Shown piece after piece: positions 1 through 8,451 of a stretch of 15,276 nt of DNA. Below the pieces are notes generated by a model. The model was not told the origin of the DNA and made no database searches. It saw only the letters and a list, made by a program, of their open reading frames with translations. Position 1 is the first letter of the stretch; the number at the start of each line of letters is the position of its first letter. A program made the position numbers and the translations under genes. Origin of the DNA: Planctomycetota bacterium (GTDB lineage Bacteria; Planctomycetota; Phycisphaerae; UBA1845; PWPN01); contig CP070790.1 of assembly GCA_020346805.1 (NCBI GenBank), forward strand, positions 3,220,710 through 3,235,985, read 5' to 3'.

Positions 1-79
1 CGCTGGATTCCAGTCCCCCTTTAACCCCCTCCCACCAGTCAAAGGATCCCTCAGCTAGATAGATATGCTACAAGTTGGA

Positions 80-119
80 TCGAGATTCTTATCAAGCTGG
101 ATTGATATTCCCATCTCGA
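80..119. repeat. Compound inverted repeat downstream of the oxidoreductase gene
   Basis: Two nested perfect arms are visible: TCGAGAT (80-86) with ATCTCGA (113-119), and inside them TATCAA (90-95) with TTGATA (102-107) around a six-base loop. The internal loop is 3 against 5 bases. It lies about 64 bases past the stop of the leftward oxidoreductase gene. It could fold in that mRNA as a 3' end structure, but no T-tract follows on that strand, so a classical intrinsic terminator is unlikely. The rest of bases 1-182 shows no open frame I would call a gene, apart from a small CTGGA/TCCAG inverted repeat at 3-13. Confidence 0.4.
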
Positions 120-182
120 CAACAACAGCCTTCCCCCATAATCAACAGCGATGAAACAGTACCAATATTACAGAAATGACTG

Positions 183-1211
183 CTATTTAATCTTCACCGG
201 TTCACCAATTCGCACGCTCTCCCCCTCCGCCAGAGCCAGAGCCACCGCATCACGACTCTGGTGCGGCGTAGTGGTCTGGGGATCTTTGTCTTTCTCTATA
301 CAGTTCAGGAAATAATCGACTTCCCTGAAGTAGCCGTCGTCCCCTCTCATCTCCGGTGTTTCAGGTTCACTGTCCGGCCGAAATACGGTCAACGGCTTGC
401 CGCTATTTAAATCCCATAGAATGGCCCCATCTTCAAAAACCGCTGTGAATCCCATGTTAAAACCGAAACTCGTCGGCATATCCCAGTACCCCTCAAGCTG
501 CACTACCAGACCCGCACCATAATCCCACGACGCGTGAACCCGATCGATACTGCCGTGACTGTTTTGATACCCTTGGGCATACACCGATTTCGGCTTGCCA
601 AACAGATAGACAGCAAAATCAACATCATGCACCCGAAGATCCAGAATCGCACCCCCGGAAAGTTGAGGATCCCAAATCCAATTGTCCAACGAGTAATCCG
701 GCATGCCCGCCTGGCGTCTTAAATGCAAAACCCTGAGCGACCCCAACTCTTTGGCGTCGATGACCTGCTTCAGATAAACATACTCCGGCCAGAACCGCAC
801 TACCTGAGCAATCATGAACTTGCCCGGACTCTCGGCCGCCGCCTCGATCATTGCATCACAATCTTCAACGCTTAGTGACATAGGTTTTTCACATAGTACA
901 TGCTTGCCTGCCCCCAGGGCCTCAATGCTCATCTCACGATGCAGAAAAGTCGGCGCACAAATATCAACCATATCCACATCCGGATCGGTAACCAACTCCC
1001 GCCAATCGCGGTAAGGCTTGATATCGCCAAGATCGCGCTTGGTACCCTGCTTGTCCCCAACATTACCTCCCACCTTGGACCAATCGCCTATCCGGCGATC
1101 TGCTTCTTTATCGCATAAAGCCACCACCTTCGAGCGGCCGCTTAACTTTTCATACTGATTGAAATGATTGCGCCCCATAAAACCCGCACCAATGATACCC
1201 ACCCGAATCAT
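183..1211 (-). CDS. Gfo/Idh/MocA family NAD(P)-dependent oxidoreductase
   Basis: This is a 342-residue cytoplasmic protein of normal length for the family, which oxidises or reduces sugars, sugar acids and inositols with NAD(P). The N-terminal Rossmann fold opens with GIIGAGFMG (residues 5-13), the nucleotide-binding glycine motif. The family's CEKP motif is at 107-110 (K109 is the usual catalytic lysine). The C-terminal domain has GGAILDLRVHD (186-196), where D191 and H195 match the Asp-x3-His catalytic pair of inositol dehydrogenases. Substrate cannot be read from the sequence. The ATG at 1211 is preceded on its strand by GGAG (1219-1222), which supports this start. It diverges from the GH2 gene across 121 bases, so the two may share control and act on the same glycan, with the oxidoreductase processing a released sugar. 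That link is inference from position. Confidence 0.9.
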   Translation of the reverse strand: MIRVGIIGAGFMGRNHFNQYEKLSGRSKVVALCDKEADRRIGDWSKVGGNVGDKQGTKRDLGDIKPYRDWRELVTDPDVDMVDICAPTFLHREMSIEALGAGKHVLCEKPMSLSVEDCDAMIEAAAESPGKFMIAQVVRFWPEYVYLKQVIDAKELGSLRVLHLRRQAGMPDYSLDNWIWDPQLSGGAILDLRVHDVDFAVYLFGKPKSVYAQGYQNSHGSIDRVHASWDYGAGLVVQLEGYWDMPTSFGFNMGFTAVFEDGAILWDLNSGKPLTVFRPDSEPETPEMRGDDGYFREVDYFLNCIEKDKDPQTTTPHQSRDAVALALAEGESVRIGEPVKIK

Positions 1212-1332
1212 AATCCGTCTCCATAAAAAAACCTGAGGCTTGCTCCTTGTTATCCGTCATCTGAGAGCAAACATACTACAACGAGTATCAAACTGGCGAA
1301 AGTATTGATTAGCTGTTAATCTATGCGACATT
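1212..1332. promoter_or_regulatory. Divergent spacer between oxidoreductase and GH2 genes
   Basis: Both genes must start from this 121-base spacer. The leftward gene has a clear GGAG ribosome-binding site here; the rightward GH2 gene has none. A small inverted repeat, GATTA (1307-1311) and TAATC (1317-1321), sits 11 bases before the GH2 start. TTGCTC (1240-1245) and GAGCAA (1265-1270) form another weak pair. I found no convincing -35/-10 set on either strand. The region is listed by position and the repeats, not by a recognised operator. Confidence 0.35.
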
Positions 1333-4101
1333 ATGAAAACAGCAATAATAACTACTATCGTATGTATGGGTTGGTTCCTGGTACAGGCAATTGCCGATAT
1401 CCCCTGGCCGGAACACCCCCGACCGGACTTTAAACGACCCGCATGGATCAACCTCAACGGAACCTGGCAATTCGACTTCGATCCCCAAGACCAGGGGCTT
1501 AAAGCGGAATGGTTCACCCCCGGTCGGCACCAATTCACAAAACAAATCACCGTCCCCTTCCCCTGGGAAAGCAGACTCAGCGGCATAGAAAACACCGAAT
1601 ACCAGGGTGCGGCCTGGTATTCACGCAATATTACTATGCCTAGCGGCCAAGCATACATAAACCGCGATGCCTGGTTGGTCATCGGAGCCTGCGATTGGCA
1701 GGCTACCGTGTGGATCAACGGCCAACTTGCCGGTCAACACATCGGCGGATACACCCCTTTCGATATCAATCTGTCGCAATTCGCCAATCCCGGCCAACAA
1801 ATAAACATCACCATTCGGGCCGTCGACTTTACCGATCCTCAACAGCCCACCGGCAAGCAGATCAACTGGTACACCCGAACCAGCGGAATATGGCAAACCG
1901 TATATATCGAACCCCGAGCCCGCTCGTATATTAAATCATTATGCGCCATCCCCAACATCGAAATCGGAGCCGTTACCTACAAAATTACTCTAAACAGCGC
2001 AGACCCCGGCCAAAAGCTGAAACTCTCATCAACCAATAATGCTTTTAAATCCACTACCATCGACGTGCCCGAGGATTCAGATGAGCTGGAAGCAACCATC
2101 GAAGTAACCGACCCCGAACTCTGGTCGCCAGATTCTCCAACACTTTATCCAATCATTTTTGAATTACTCGACGACTGCAGACTCCTCGATTGTGTGGAAA
2201 GTTACTTCGGCCTGCGCCAAGTATCCGTCGGACCGGCCCCCGGCCGAGATTACCAGTACATATATCTCAATGGAAAACCCATATACCTCCTAGGGGCCTT
2301 ACATCAATCGTTCCATCCCGACGGCATTCATCAATACCCCGACGATGCCACCATACGAAAAGACTATGAACTGTGCAAAAAGATCGGCCTGAACTTCTTG
2401 CGAATACACATCAAGGCCCCCGTACCCCGCGAACTGTATTGGGCGGACAAACTTGGCATACTAATAATGCAGGACATGCCCAACACCTGGAAACACACCG
2501 CCAGGGCTCGCCGATATTGGCAAAACACCTTCGAACAAGTTCTACAACGCGACTACAACCACCCGGCAATTTTCGCCTGGTGCTTATTCAACGAAACCTG
2601 GGGACTGACACGTGATAAGAAAAAGTACGCCCCCGATATCCAGACATGGGTCGAGCAGATGTATCATCTGGCAAAATACCTCGACCCCACCCGTTTATCT
2701 GAAGAAAACTCCCCTTGCAGAAAGGACCACGTCATCACCGACATCAATTCCTGGCATTTCTATGTCAACGATTACAAAAGGGCCCGCGATCACATCAAAT
2801 ACGTCGTGGACAACACCTACCCCGGATCAACCTTCAACTACATCGGCGGGCGCAAACAAGGCAACGCCCCATTAATCAACAGCGAATACGGCGGAATCAG
2901 TGCCGGACTCGGCGATCAGGACATCAGTTGGTGTTTCAAATATCTGACCAACGAAATCCGCAAACACGACAAGATCTGCGGTTACGTGTACACCGAACTG
3001 TCCGACATCGAATGGGAACACAACGGCTTCGTCAATTACGACCGATCGGAGAAAGAATACGGCTACGATTTCTGGCACCCAGGATTTTCCTTAAAAGATA
3101 TCAATAATTCTGACTTCATCGTGATCGACACCCCGCCCGCTATTGATTGCAAGTTCGGCCAAGCCGTTAAAATCCCCATCAAAATCAGCCATTGGTCTGA
3201 ACTAAAGGCAAACAATCTCACACTACACGCGTCAATAAACCTCTTGGATCGACTCGGCAATAAACGCTCCTTACCCCTGCCATCCCAACCGGCCATCTGG
3301 AAATCATATGAAGTCATCGATCAGCAACCTTATCAATTCACTATTGAACACATCCCTGACTTCGACGTCGAATTAGGAGTATTATCATTCGAGTTGAAGG
3401 ATGGTGATAAGACTTTGGCCAGAAATTACGTAAATCTATTAATCGATAACCTAAAACCAGCAACTGAAATCATAGACGCAAAAACTATCGCCTATCGATT
3501 TTCACCGGCCGATTTCGTCAAATGGACCTTCCAGGGTAACAAACCAAAAACCGAAGCAATAGCGGCCCATAAAATTGCCGGCCGAGGCCCCGGAGCCGTC
3601 GAATATCAACTCCAACTCCCGGAATCGATCCATCTAAAAAATATAAAATCGCTAACTATAATCGCCGAACTAGCCGCCAAGGCCGGCGACGAAAAACTCG
3701 ACTGGCCCGCACGTAAAAAGAAATTCGACTATCCCCAAACCGACAATAAAAAGTGGCCCACAGACGTAATCCTGAGCCTGAATGGTGTTAAGCTGGCCAC
3801 CAAAACCCTGCCGGACGATCCCGCCGACAGCCGGGGCGTATTATCTCATCTGCACGGCCATAAAGGATCTTACGGTTATCTGGTCAAGGAATCCGCCAAG
3901 GGAGCGATCCTGAAAAATATCATTAAACAGATCAGTGACGACCTCACGCTTCATATTGGTTGGGAAGTACCGGTCGATGCTAAAAACCGCGGCGGACTCG
4001 CTATCTTTGGTGAAAAACTCGGTTGTTACCCTGTCCCACCAACCGTGCTGATAGAATTCAAAAATGAACACAACTTAACTAATACCGCCCTCGCAAAATA
4101 A
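1333..4101 (+). CDS. Exported glycoside hydrolase family 2 (beta-glucuronidase/galactosidase-like)
   Basis: A 922-residue secreted retaining glycosidase. An N-terminal signal peptide (about 1-21, cleavage likely after AIA) sends it to the periplasm or outside. The order of domains is GH2 sugar-binding jelly roll (about 30-200, with WINLNGTWQF and the SGIW motif), Ig-like domain (about 200-305), TIM barrel (about 310-585), then an Ig-like segment (about 595-705) and a last beta-rich domain (about 712-922). The barrel has NHPAIFAWCLFNE with N420-E421, the acid/base, and NSEYGG with E518, the nucleophile. The 97-residue spacing is like that of E. coli beta-glucuronidase (E413/E504), so it should be active. 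The specific substrate is unknown. ATG 1333 is the only possible ATG in frame before an upstream stop, yet no Shine-Dalgarno is visible. It converges with the next gene 32 bases away. Confidence 0.93.
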   Translation: MKTAIITTIVCMGWFLVQAIADIPWPEHPRPDFKRPAWINLNGTWQFDFDPQDQGLKAEWFTPGRHQFTKQITVPFPWESRLSGIENTEYQGAAWYSRNITMPSGQAYINRDAWLVIGACDWQATVWINGQLAGQHIGGYTPFDINLSQFANPGQQINITIRAVDFTDPQQPTGKQINWYTRTSGIWQTVYIEPRARSYIKSLCAIPNIEIGAVTYKITLNSADPGQKLKLSSTNNAFKSTTIDVPEDSDELEATIEVTDPELWSPDSPTLYPIIFELLDDCRLLDCVESYFGLRQVSVGPAPGRDYQYIYLNGKPIYLLGALHQSFHPDGIHQYPDDATIRKDYELCKKIGLNFLRIHIKAPVPRELYWADKLGILIMQDMPNTWKHTARARRYWQNTFEQVLQRDYNHPAIFAWCLFNETWGLTRDKKKYAPDIQTWVEQMYHLAKYLDPTRLSEENSPCRKDHVITDINSWHFYVNDYKRARDHIKYVVDNTYPGSTFNYIGGRKQGNAPLINSEYGGISAGLGDQDISWCFKYLTNEIRKHDKICGYVYTELSDIEWEHNGFVNYDRSEKEYGYDFWHPGFSLKDINNSDFIVIDTPPAIDCKFGQAVKIPIKISHWSELKANNLTLHASINLLDRLGNKRSLPLPSQPAIWKSYEVIDQQPYQFTIEHIPDFDVELGVLSFELKDGDKTLARNYVNLLIDNLKPATEIIDAKTIAYRFSPADFVKWTFQGNKPKTEAIAAHKIAGRGPGAVEYQLQLPESIHLKNIKSLTIIAELAAKAGDEKLDWPARKKKFDYPQTDNKKWPTDVILSLNGVKLATKTLPDDPADSRGVLSHLHGHKGSYGYLVKESAKGAILKNIIKQISDDLTLHIGWEVPVDAKNRGGLAIFGEKLGCYPVPPTVLIEFKNEHNLTNTALAK

Positions 4102-4115
4102 AGTCCGCACTGGCG

Positions 4116-4130
4116 TGGGTGTAAAACCCA
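4116..4130. terminator. Small hairpin between convergent genes
   Basis: TGGGT (4116-4120) pairs with ACCCA (4126-4130) over a five-base loop in the 32-base gap between the GH2 stop and the stop of the leftward gene. The stem is short and there is no T-run on either side, so this is only a weak terminator candidate serving both directions. Confidence 0.25.
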
Positions 4131-4133
4131 TCG

Positions 4134-4850
4134 TCAACCGGTTAACCTCGTCGCCACCACACGAACCACTATAACATTCGTGATTGACTTGCCTTCATCC
4201 TCCACCGGCAAATCGCTGCTCATAATCAATACCGGCACATCAGTAGTAAGAGTCATTGTCTGTTCAAACTTTAACTCATTGAAAGCCGGTAGCGTTACTC
4301 CTGAAGATACCTGTACGCCACTTTTCGTGAGACCGGACAATTCAATTTCATAACGGATATCCGCTTTATTACCCAAATCGTCATCTCGCCAATTGCCGAC
4401 AACTTCCGCAATAAAACCTAAATCTTGGTAATTTACACTTGGTGTAGCTTTCCCGCCCCTGGCGATTGTAACATCTTGTACAATCGGCCTACGCACACCG
4501 TTGACAATGCGCGATTCCTTGGTCAAATCAAAAACATTGTCAACACGAACAAGCAGTTTGGCGTCACCGGATTCTCCCAATCGCTGCAGCACCTCGGCCC
4601 CGGATCCCCGATCGGCCCCAATACTATCCAGATCAAGCTTGACCAGTTGATCGCTTGTACAGGTCAATTGAAATACGTCGATTCGCAACCGGGTAGGCTG
4701 AGACGACCCGCAACACGTCTTGACGCTCTTTCGAGCTGCCGGTACGGGAGCAGGTCGTGCAGACCTCTTACTCTGCCCGTACAACCCGATAGTCACGGTC
4801 CCCATCAGAAGCGCACAAATCGCCAATACAATACCGGTTCTGGCTCGCAT
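4134..4850 (-). CDS. Small exported protein with a secretin-C-terminal-domain-like pattern
   Basis: A 238-residue protein with an N-terminal signal peptide or anchor (about 1-25), then a short basic/Pro-Ala linker and a Cys-Cys pair (46-47), so it is expected in the periplasm. From about 54 to 235 the strand pattern follows the secretin domain of GspD/PilQ. There is an opening strand (RLRIDVFQLT), a 'leader-helix plus AKLLVRVDNV' block (85-106) and a block RPIVQDVTIARGG (121-133). After these come YQDLGFIAEVVGNW (141-154), ADIRYEIELSGL (163-174), and a final strand pair ending in VIVVRVVATRL. The N0/N1 ring domains and the full pore-forming length are absent. This resemblance is by eye and remote; a hypothetical exported protein is the safe name. 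A perfect AGGAGG Shine-Dalgarno (4857-4862 on the other strand) supports the ATG at 4850. It diverges from ilvD, with no obvious shared function. Confidence 0.85.
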   Translation of the reverse strand: MRARTGIVLAICALLMGTVTIGLYGQSKRSARPAPVPAARKSVKTCCGSSQPTRLRIDVFQLTCTSDQLVKLDLDSIGADRGSGAEVLQRLGESGDAKLLVRVDNVFDLTKESRIVNGVRRPIVQDVTIARGGKATPSVNYQDLGFIAEVVGNWRDDDLGNKADIRYEIELSGLTKSGVQVSSGVTLPAFNELKFEQTMTLTTDVPVLIMSSDLPVEDEGKSITNVIVVRVVATRLTG

Positions 4851-4974
4851 GGTTGGCCTCCTTTGGCTGATTTAACGGCGGTTACGTCGGCTTGTTTCTT
4901 GCTTATACAACCTAACCAGAGGCATGGTTTCAAGCAATTCGCTCCCGTGCGCTCGGAAATTCCCGCCGGATCGC

Positions 4975-4980
4975 TATAAT
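4975..4980 (+). promoter_or_regulatory. Candidate -10 box for ilvD
   Basis: A perfect TATAAT stands 68 bases before the ilvD ATG at 5049. The bases 16-18 upstream do not resemble TTGACA, so either the promoter relies on an activator or the match is chance. I see no branched-chain leader peptide or attenuator between it and the gene. Confidence 0.35.
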
Positions 4981-5048
4981 AACCGCTTCGCTGGATAAAA
5001 CCGGCTCAACGACGTAAAACATCGATTTTTCTTTTGCGAGGCTCAAAC

Positions 5049-6878
5049 ATGAGAAGCGATCTGGTCAAAAAAGGCATCGAACGGGCCCCCCATCGCAGCC
5101 TGCTTAAAGCCACCGGCAACTATACGGACGCCGACATCGACAAACCGTTCATTGCCATCTGCAATTCATTCGTCGAAATAATCCCCGGCCACACGCATCT
5201 GGACAAGGTCGGTTACTTTATCAAGGAACAGGTCCGCAAAGCCGGCGGCGTACCTTTCATCTTCAACACCATAGGAATAGACGACGGCATCGCCATGGGA
5301 CACGCCGGCATGAAGTTTTCACTCCCCAGCCGCGAGCTAATCGCCGACTCGGTCGAGGCCATGATCGAAGCCCATCGCTTTGACGCCATGATATGCATCC
5401 CCAACTGTGACAAGATCATCCCCGGAATGCTGATGGCCGCCGCTCGCTGCAATATCCCCACCATTTTCGTCAGTGGCGGCCCCATGGAAGCGGGTAAAAC
5501 CAAAGACGGCAAAAAAGTCGATCTAATCAGCGCCTTCTATGCCGTCAGTCAACATGCCGCCGGCCTGATGGACCAAGCTACCGTTGCCGACATCGAGAAC
5601 AACGCCTGCCCGACCTGCGGCAGTTGCTCCGGCATGTTCACCGCCAACAGCATGAACTGCTTATGCGAAGCCCTGGGCATGGCCCTGCCGGGTAATGGAA
5701 CCATACTGGCCACCAGTGAAGACCGCAAAAAACTCTACGCCGACGCTGCCAAAAGAATCGTCGAAATGGCCAAAGACGACCGCCCAAAACCTCGCGACAT
5801 CATGACCCAAAAGGCTTTCGAAAACTCAATGATCCTCGACATGGCTATGGGCGGTTCCACTAATACCGTCCTGCACATAATGGCCATCGCCCACGAGGCA
5901 CAGGCACCTTTAACTCTTAAAGACATCGATGATTTATCCAGAAAAACGCCCAATATCTGCAAGGTGGCCCCCTCTCCCGGCGAAAAGGGAAAGATATATC
6001 ACATCGAGGATTGCCATGCCGCCGGTGGAATAATGACCATACTCGGCGAACTTACCCGCGGTAAACCCGGATTATTAAACACCGATTGCATAACTGTTAC
6101 CGGCAAAACCATCGGCCAAAATATTCAGCAAACCGACATCCGTGTTAAAGGCGAGAAAATCCGCCTCGACGGAATCAGCACCGCCAAACGCAGTGAATTA
6201 AGCACACATACCGACCACGCCGTTAAAGAGGGCGCACCCGTCCTGACGGTTATCAATCAAAATCAGTTCGATCCTCAAGATTGCATCCGCACCGTCCAAA
6301 ACGCATACTCCCAGCAAGGTGGGCTGAGCATACTCTATGGTAACATCGCCAGGGAAGGTGCAGTAGTAAAGACCGCCGGCGTCGATCCCAAAATGCTCAA
6401 ACATTCGGGACCGGCAAATATATTCGAATCCCAGGAAGACGCCTGTGAGGGCATCCTCGGAGGCAAAGTCAAACCCGGCGAGGTGGTCGTGATTCGATAT
6501 GAAGGCCCCAAAGGCGGACCGGGTATGCAGGAGATGCTTGCACCGACCAGCTATATCAAGGGCAATCCTCAATTGGCCAATACCGTGGCCCTGATTACCG
6601 ATGGGCGATTCAGCGGAGGAAGTGCAGGGGCATGCATCGGCCATGTCAGCCCGGAAGCCGCCGCCGGAGGTGAGATCGGCCTGCTAAAGGATGGCGACAT
6701 AATCGAAATCGATATCCCCGGCCGAAAACTCGACGTCAAACTCTCCGATACCGAACTTACCGAGCGGCGCAAAAAATGGACTCCCCCGGAACCTCGCTAC
6801 AAAACCGGAAGTCTGAGCAAGTACGCCTCCCTGGCTACCAGTGCCAATACCGGGGCCGTGCTTAAATGGAATTCATAG
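5049..6878 (+). CDS. ilvD: Dihydroxyacid dehydratase
   Basis: A cytoplasmic iron-sulfur enzyme that dehydrates 2,3-dihydroxy-isovalerate and 2,3-dihydroxy-3-methylvalerate to the keto acids of the valine and isoleucine pathway. It has 609 residues from ATG 5049. A TTG at 5034 would add five residues, but GAGG (5038-5041) is seven bases before the ATG and the protein then begins [16 protein letters not shown], as family members do. Family signatures are the cluster cysteines C38 (AICNS), C120 (NCDK, with K122 the usual carbamylated lysine) and C193 within [16 protein letters not shown], plus the GRFSGGS motif near the C-terminus with the serine base. Length and the CGSCSGMF version place it with the long E. 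coli IlvD form rather than the shorter GACGGMYTAN form. Phosphogluconate dehydratase, the main alternative, is less likely given these motifs. The kinase-like gene follows after 44 bases. Confidence 0.97.
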   Translation: MRSDLVKKGIERAPHRSLLKATGNYTDADIDKPFIAICNSFVEIIPGHTHLDKVGYFIKEQVRKAGGVPFIFNTIGIDDGIAMGHAGMKFSLPSRELIADSVEAMIEAHRFDAMICIPNCDKIIPGMLMAAARCNIPTIFVSGGPMEAGKTKDGKKVDLISAFYAVSQHAAGLMDQATVADIENNACPTCGSCSGMFTANSMNCLCEALGMALPGNGTILATSEDRKKLYADAAKRIVEMAKDDRPKPRDIMTQKAFENSMILDMAMGGSTNTVLHIMAIAHEAQAPLTLKDIDDLSRKTPNICKVAPSPGEKGKIYHIEDCHAAGGIMTILGELTRGKPGLLNTDCITVTGKTIGQNIQQTDIRVKGEKIRLDGISTAKRSELSTHTDHAVKEGAPVLTVINQNQFDPQDCIRTVQNAYSQQGGLSILYGNIAREGAVVKTAGVDPKMLKHSGPANIFESQEDACEGILGGKVKPGEVVVIRYEGPKGGPGMQEMLAPTSYIKGNPQLANTVALITDGRFSGGSAGACIGHVSPEAAAGGEIGLLKDGDIIEIDIPGRKLDVKLSDTELTERRKKWTPPEPRYKTGSLSKYASLATSANTGAVLKWNS

Positions 6879-6922
6879 TAAACGAACAACAACTTTTTCT
6901 GATGAAAATAATTCGGTAATAC

Positions 6923-7738
6923 ATGGCCAGACAATTCCATATCGACAGCAGTTATGCCGACGCCCTGGCCAATATCGGCCTCAAGGACTTCCCCAGCGTG
7001 ATGACTACAACCATCGGAACACCGGTTAGCGTACACAAAGACCGCGACGCGGTTCGCTTTCAGGCCGAAGTGCAAGACCAAAAACGTGAACTATTCCTTA
7101 AGCGAACGTTTCATCATCCCCTTATCGGACTCACTCGCGATATTGTTTTTGGTCGCCGGCCCCAGGCTCGGCCAATCTATGAATACAAGATCTGCAAGCA
7201 ACTGGAAAGTGCCGGTATCCCGGCCATGAAAGCGATCGGATACGGAGAGCATCGCCGTTGGGGACTGCCCAGTCAGGCATTTGTGATCGTCGAAGCGGTT
7301 CCCAGACGAATGTCTGTGCAAAAAGCATGGCAAGTACAGGCTGACGGTAGGCCTCGTTTGACATTAACCCAAAAACGCCGGCTAATTCGACAAGGTGCAA
7401 AACTGATATCCAGACTGCACCGGACAAACTTTCGCTGGCCCGACCTGGTAAGCAAGCATATCATGTTGGACCCGCCGCCATCCGACAACGCCCAGTCCCA
7501 ATGGCAGATTTATCTGATCGATCTCGAACGGATTTATATCGGCCAATCGGAAAAAAGCCGGCAGCGCGACCTGTTAAGCCTCTTGAAATCAATGCCCCCC
7601 AAGGCCCTGACCCGCACCGATCGGTTGCGATTTGCCATAAGTTATTGGAATGTGGGGAAAAAAACCTGGACCCAACAGAAAACTGCCATTCAAGCAGACA
7701 AACTGACAAAAAAGATCAGGCGGTTGCGTGTCGTATGA
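6923..7738 (+). CDS. Lipopolysaccharide kinase (WaaP/InaA/Kdo-kinase) family protein
   Basis: A 271-residue protein with a small protein-kinase-like fold. K60 (FLKR) fits the ATP-binding lysine and E87 (YEYK) its helix-C partner. HRTNFRWPDLVSKHIML (166-182) is the catalytic loop with D174, and YLIDLERIYI (197-206) gives the metal-binding Asp D200. This is the pattern of WaaP and KdkA enzymes, which phosphorylate lipid A core sugars at the inner membrane face. No signal peptide or membrane helix is seen. Substrate is inferred only at family level: core heptose, Kdo or another envelope sugar. The ATG at 6923 is the first in frame after a stop at 6917, and its Shine-Dalgarno is poor. The 44-base gap suggests co-transcription with ilvD, though the two jobs are unrelated. 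Confidence 0.8.
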   Translation: MARQFHIDSSYADALANIGLKDFPSVMTTTIGTPVSVHKDRDAVRFQAEVQDQKRELFLKRTFHHPLIGLTRDIVFGRRPQARPIYEYKICKQLESAGIPAMKAIGYGEHRRWGLPSQAFVIVEAVPRRMSVQKAWQVQADGRPRLTLTQKRRLIRQGAKLISRLHRTNFRWPDLVSKHIMLDPPPSDNAQSQWQIYLIDLERIYIGQSEKSRQRDLLSLLKSMPPKALTRTDRLRFAISYWNVGKKTWTQQKTAIQADKLTKKIRRLRVV

Positions 7739-7752
7739 CTCACAACCGCCTG
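7717..7752 (-). terminator. Intrinsic terminator of the pilin gene
   Basis: CAGGCGGTTG (7717-7726) and CAACCGCCTG (7743-7752) are perfect 10-base inverted arms with a 16-base loop. Read leftward, the hairpin is followed at once by ATCTTTTTT, which makes a good Rho-independent terminator for the pilin gene whose stop is at 7777. Read rightward, the tail is only TTCCCTCT, so it would end the kinase transcript less well. The left arm lies inside the last codons of the kinase gene, so that protein's C-terminus (RLRVV) is partly shaped by the stem. Confidence 0.75.
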
Positions 7753-7776
7753 TTCCCTCTCAAATAGGATGGTTAA

Positions 7777-8301
7777 CTAATATTCGCTGTATGCCTTACC
7801 ACTGTCATCCGTTGCCGTGGTGTTGGCGATAATATCTCCGGTGTTGGCGTTGAAAACCCACCCCTCGCCTGTACCTTCACTGACATTCGGCGGACTATTG
7901 ACATTATCGATCAGCACCGTACCGTTACCTTTGTTGGCACCAAGTGGCAGAGGTGGAATCCCCTTACGAAGATACGGACCGTAGGGGTGAGCGGCATCGC
8001 GGACATCAACAACTGCCCCGCTCGAATTGGAATACTTGGTCAACTGCGTAACCAGTGCATCCGCACCGGCCGGGTTGGTCCCGTCACCATTTTTACCAGG
8101 ATAAACACTGTCGTGCTCACTGGCATATAATTCAAGCGCGTTACGCAAAATCGCCAGATTGGCTACCAGTGCCGATTCACCGGCCCCCCTGGATCCCTGT
8201 GATACTCGAGGTATGGCGATGGCCGCCAGTACTCCAATGATCACAATCACAATAATAAGTTCCACTAAACTGAAACCACATTTCCCTCTTTTTCTGTCCA
8301 T
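7777..8301 (-). CDS. Type IV pilin-like / type II secretion pseudopilin
   Basis: A 174-residue prepilin. The short basic leader MDRKRGKCG is followed by FSLVELIIVIVIIGVLAAIAIP. The prepilin peptidase should cut after G9, F10 becomes the methylated first residue, and E14 is the conserved Glu at +5. The hydrophobic helix (10-31) anchors it in the inner membrane until assembly into a pilus or pseudopilus. The globular part includes a long insert with GIPPLPLGANKGNG and ends in GEGWVFNANTGDIIAN, a pattern I associate with stand-alone pseudopilins of Phycisphaerae. No assembly ATPase, secretin or peptidase gene is nearby, so it would use machinery encoded elsewhere. AGAGGGG (8309-8315 on the other strand) precedes the ATG by about seven bases and lies partly in a palindrome. 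Confidence 0.95.
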   Translation of the reverse strand: MDRKRGKCGFSLVELIIVIVIIGVLAAIAIPRVSQGSRGAGESALVANLAILRNALELYASEHDSVYPGKNGDGTNPAGADALVTQLTKYSNSSGAVVDVRDAAHPYGPYLRKGIPPLPLGANKGNGTVLIDNVNSPPNVSEGTGEGWVFNANTGDIIANTTATDDSGKAYSEY

Positions 8302-8311
8302 GTTTTGACCC

Positions 8312-8325
8312 CTCTTATATAAGAG
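8312..8325 (-). promoter_or_regulatory. Perfect 14-base palindrome overlapping the pilin ribosome-binding site
   Basis: CTCTTATATAAGAG is its own reverse complement. In the pilin mRNA the right arm AAGAG runs straight into GGG, which together form the Shine-Dalgarno (AGAGGGG). A CUCUU/AAGAG hairpin would mask it. It could also be a DNA operator for a dimeric regulator. Confidence 0.5.
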
Positions 8326-8328
8326 TTT

Positions 8329-8342
8329 CCTAAACGTTTAGG
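8329..8342 (-). promoter_or_regulatory. Second perfect 14-base palindrome in the pilin leader
   Basis: CCTAAACGTTTAGG is a perfect palindrome three bases from the first one (8312-8325). Two adjacent perfect 14-base palindromes just before a start codon are unlikely by chance, which supports a regulatory role. The binding factor is unknown. Confidence 0.45.
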
Positions 8343-8451
8343 TTTGTTCAATCCCGTAAGAAATACCAATATAAACCACAAATAGAATAACAGACACTAC
8401 CCTTTAAAGGTTATTCGTGTCAGGATAACCTACTCTTTAGCAATTTGTGTA

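Noticed and set aside
1257..1718. Leftward 153-residue frame over the start of the GH2 gene
   Set aside because: It lies on the opposite strand of a gene with clear catalytic motifs and has no family pattern or ribosome-binding site, so it is a shadow frame.
4902..4933. Leftward TTGAAA and TATAAG as a promoter for the secretin-like gene
   Set aside because: The two boxes are 20 bases apart, too far for a normal sigma-70 promoter, and a 17-base choice leaves a poor -10.
4425..4979. Rightward 184-residue frame over the secretin-like gene
   Set aside because: The translation is low in hydrophobic pattern and rich in Pro/Arg/Ser, while the opposite-strand gene has a signal peptide and a perfect AGGAGG; shadow frame.
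5034..5048. TTG start for ilvD, five residues upstream
   Set aside because: The GAGG ribosome-binding site lies inside this extension, and the ATG at 5049 gives the normal family N-terminus.
6198..6644. Leftward 148-residue frame within ilvD
   Set aside because: It is antisense to highly conserved dehydratase sequence and shows no protein features of its own.
6902..6919. Tiny frame MKIIR between ilvD and the kinase gene
   Set aside because: Five codons with no ribosome-binding site and no amino-acid bias of a leader peptide; most likely chance.
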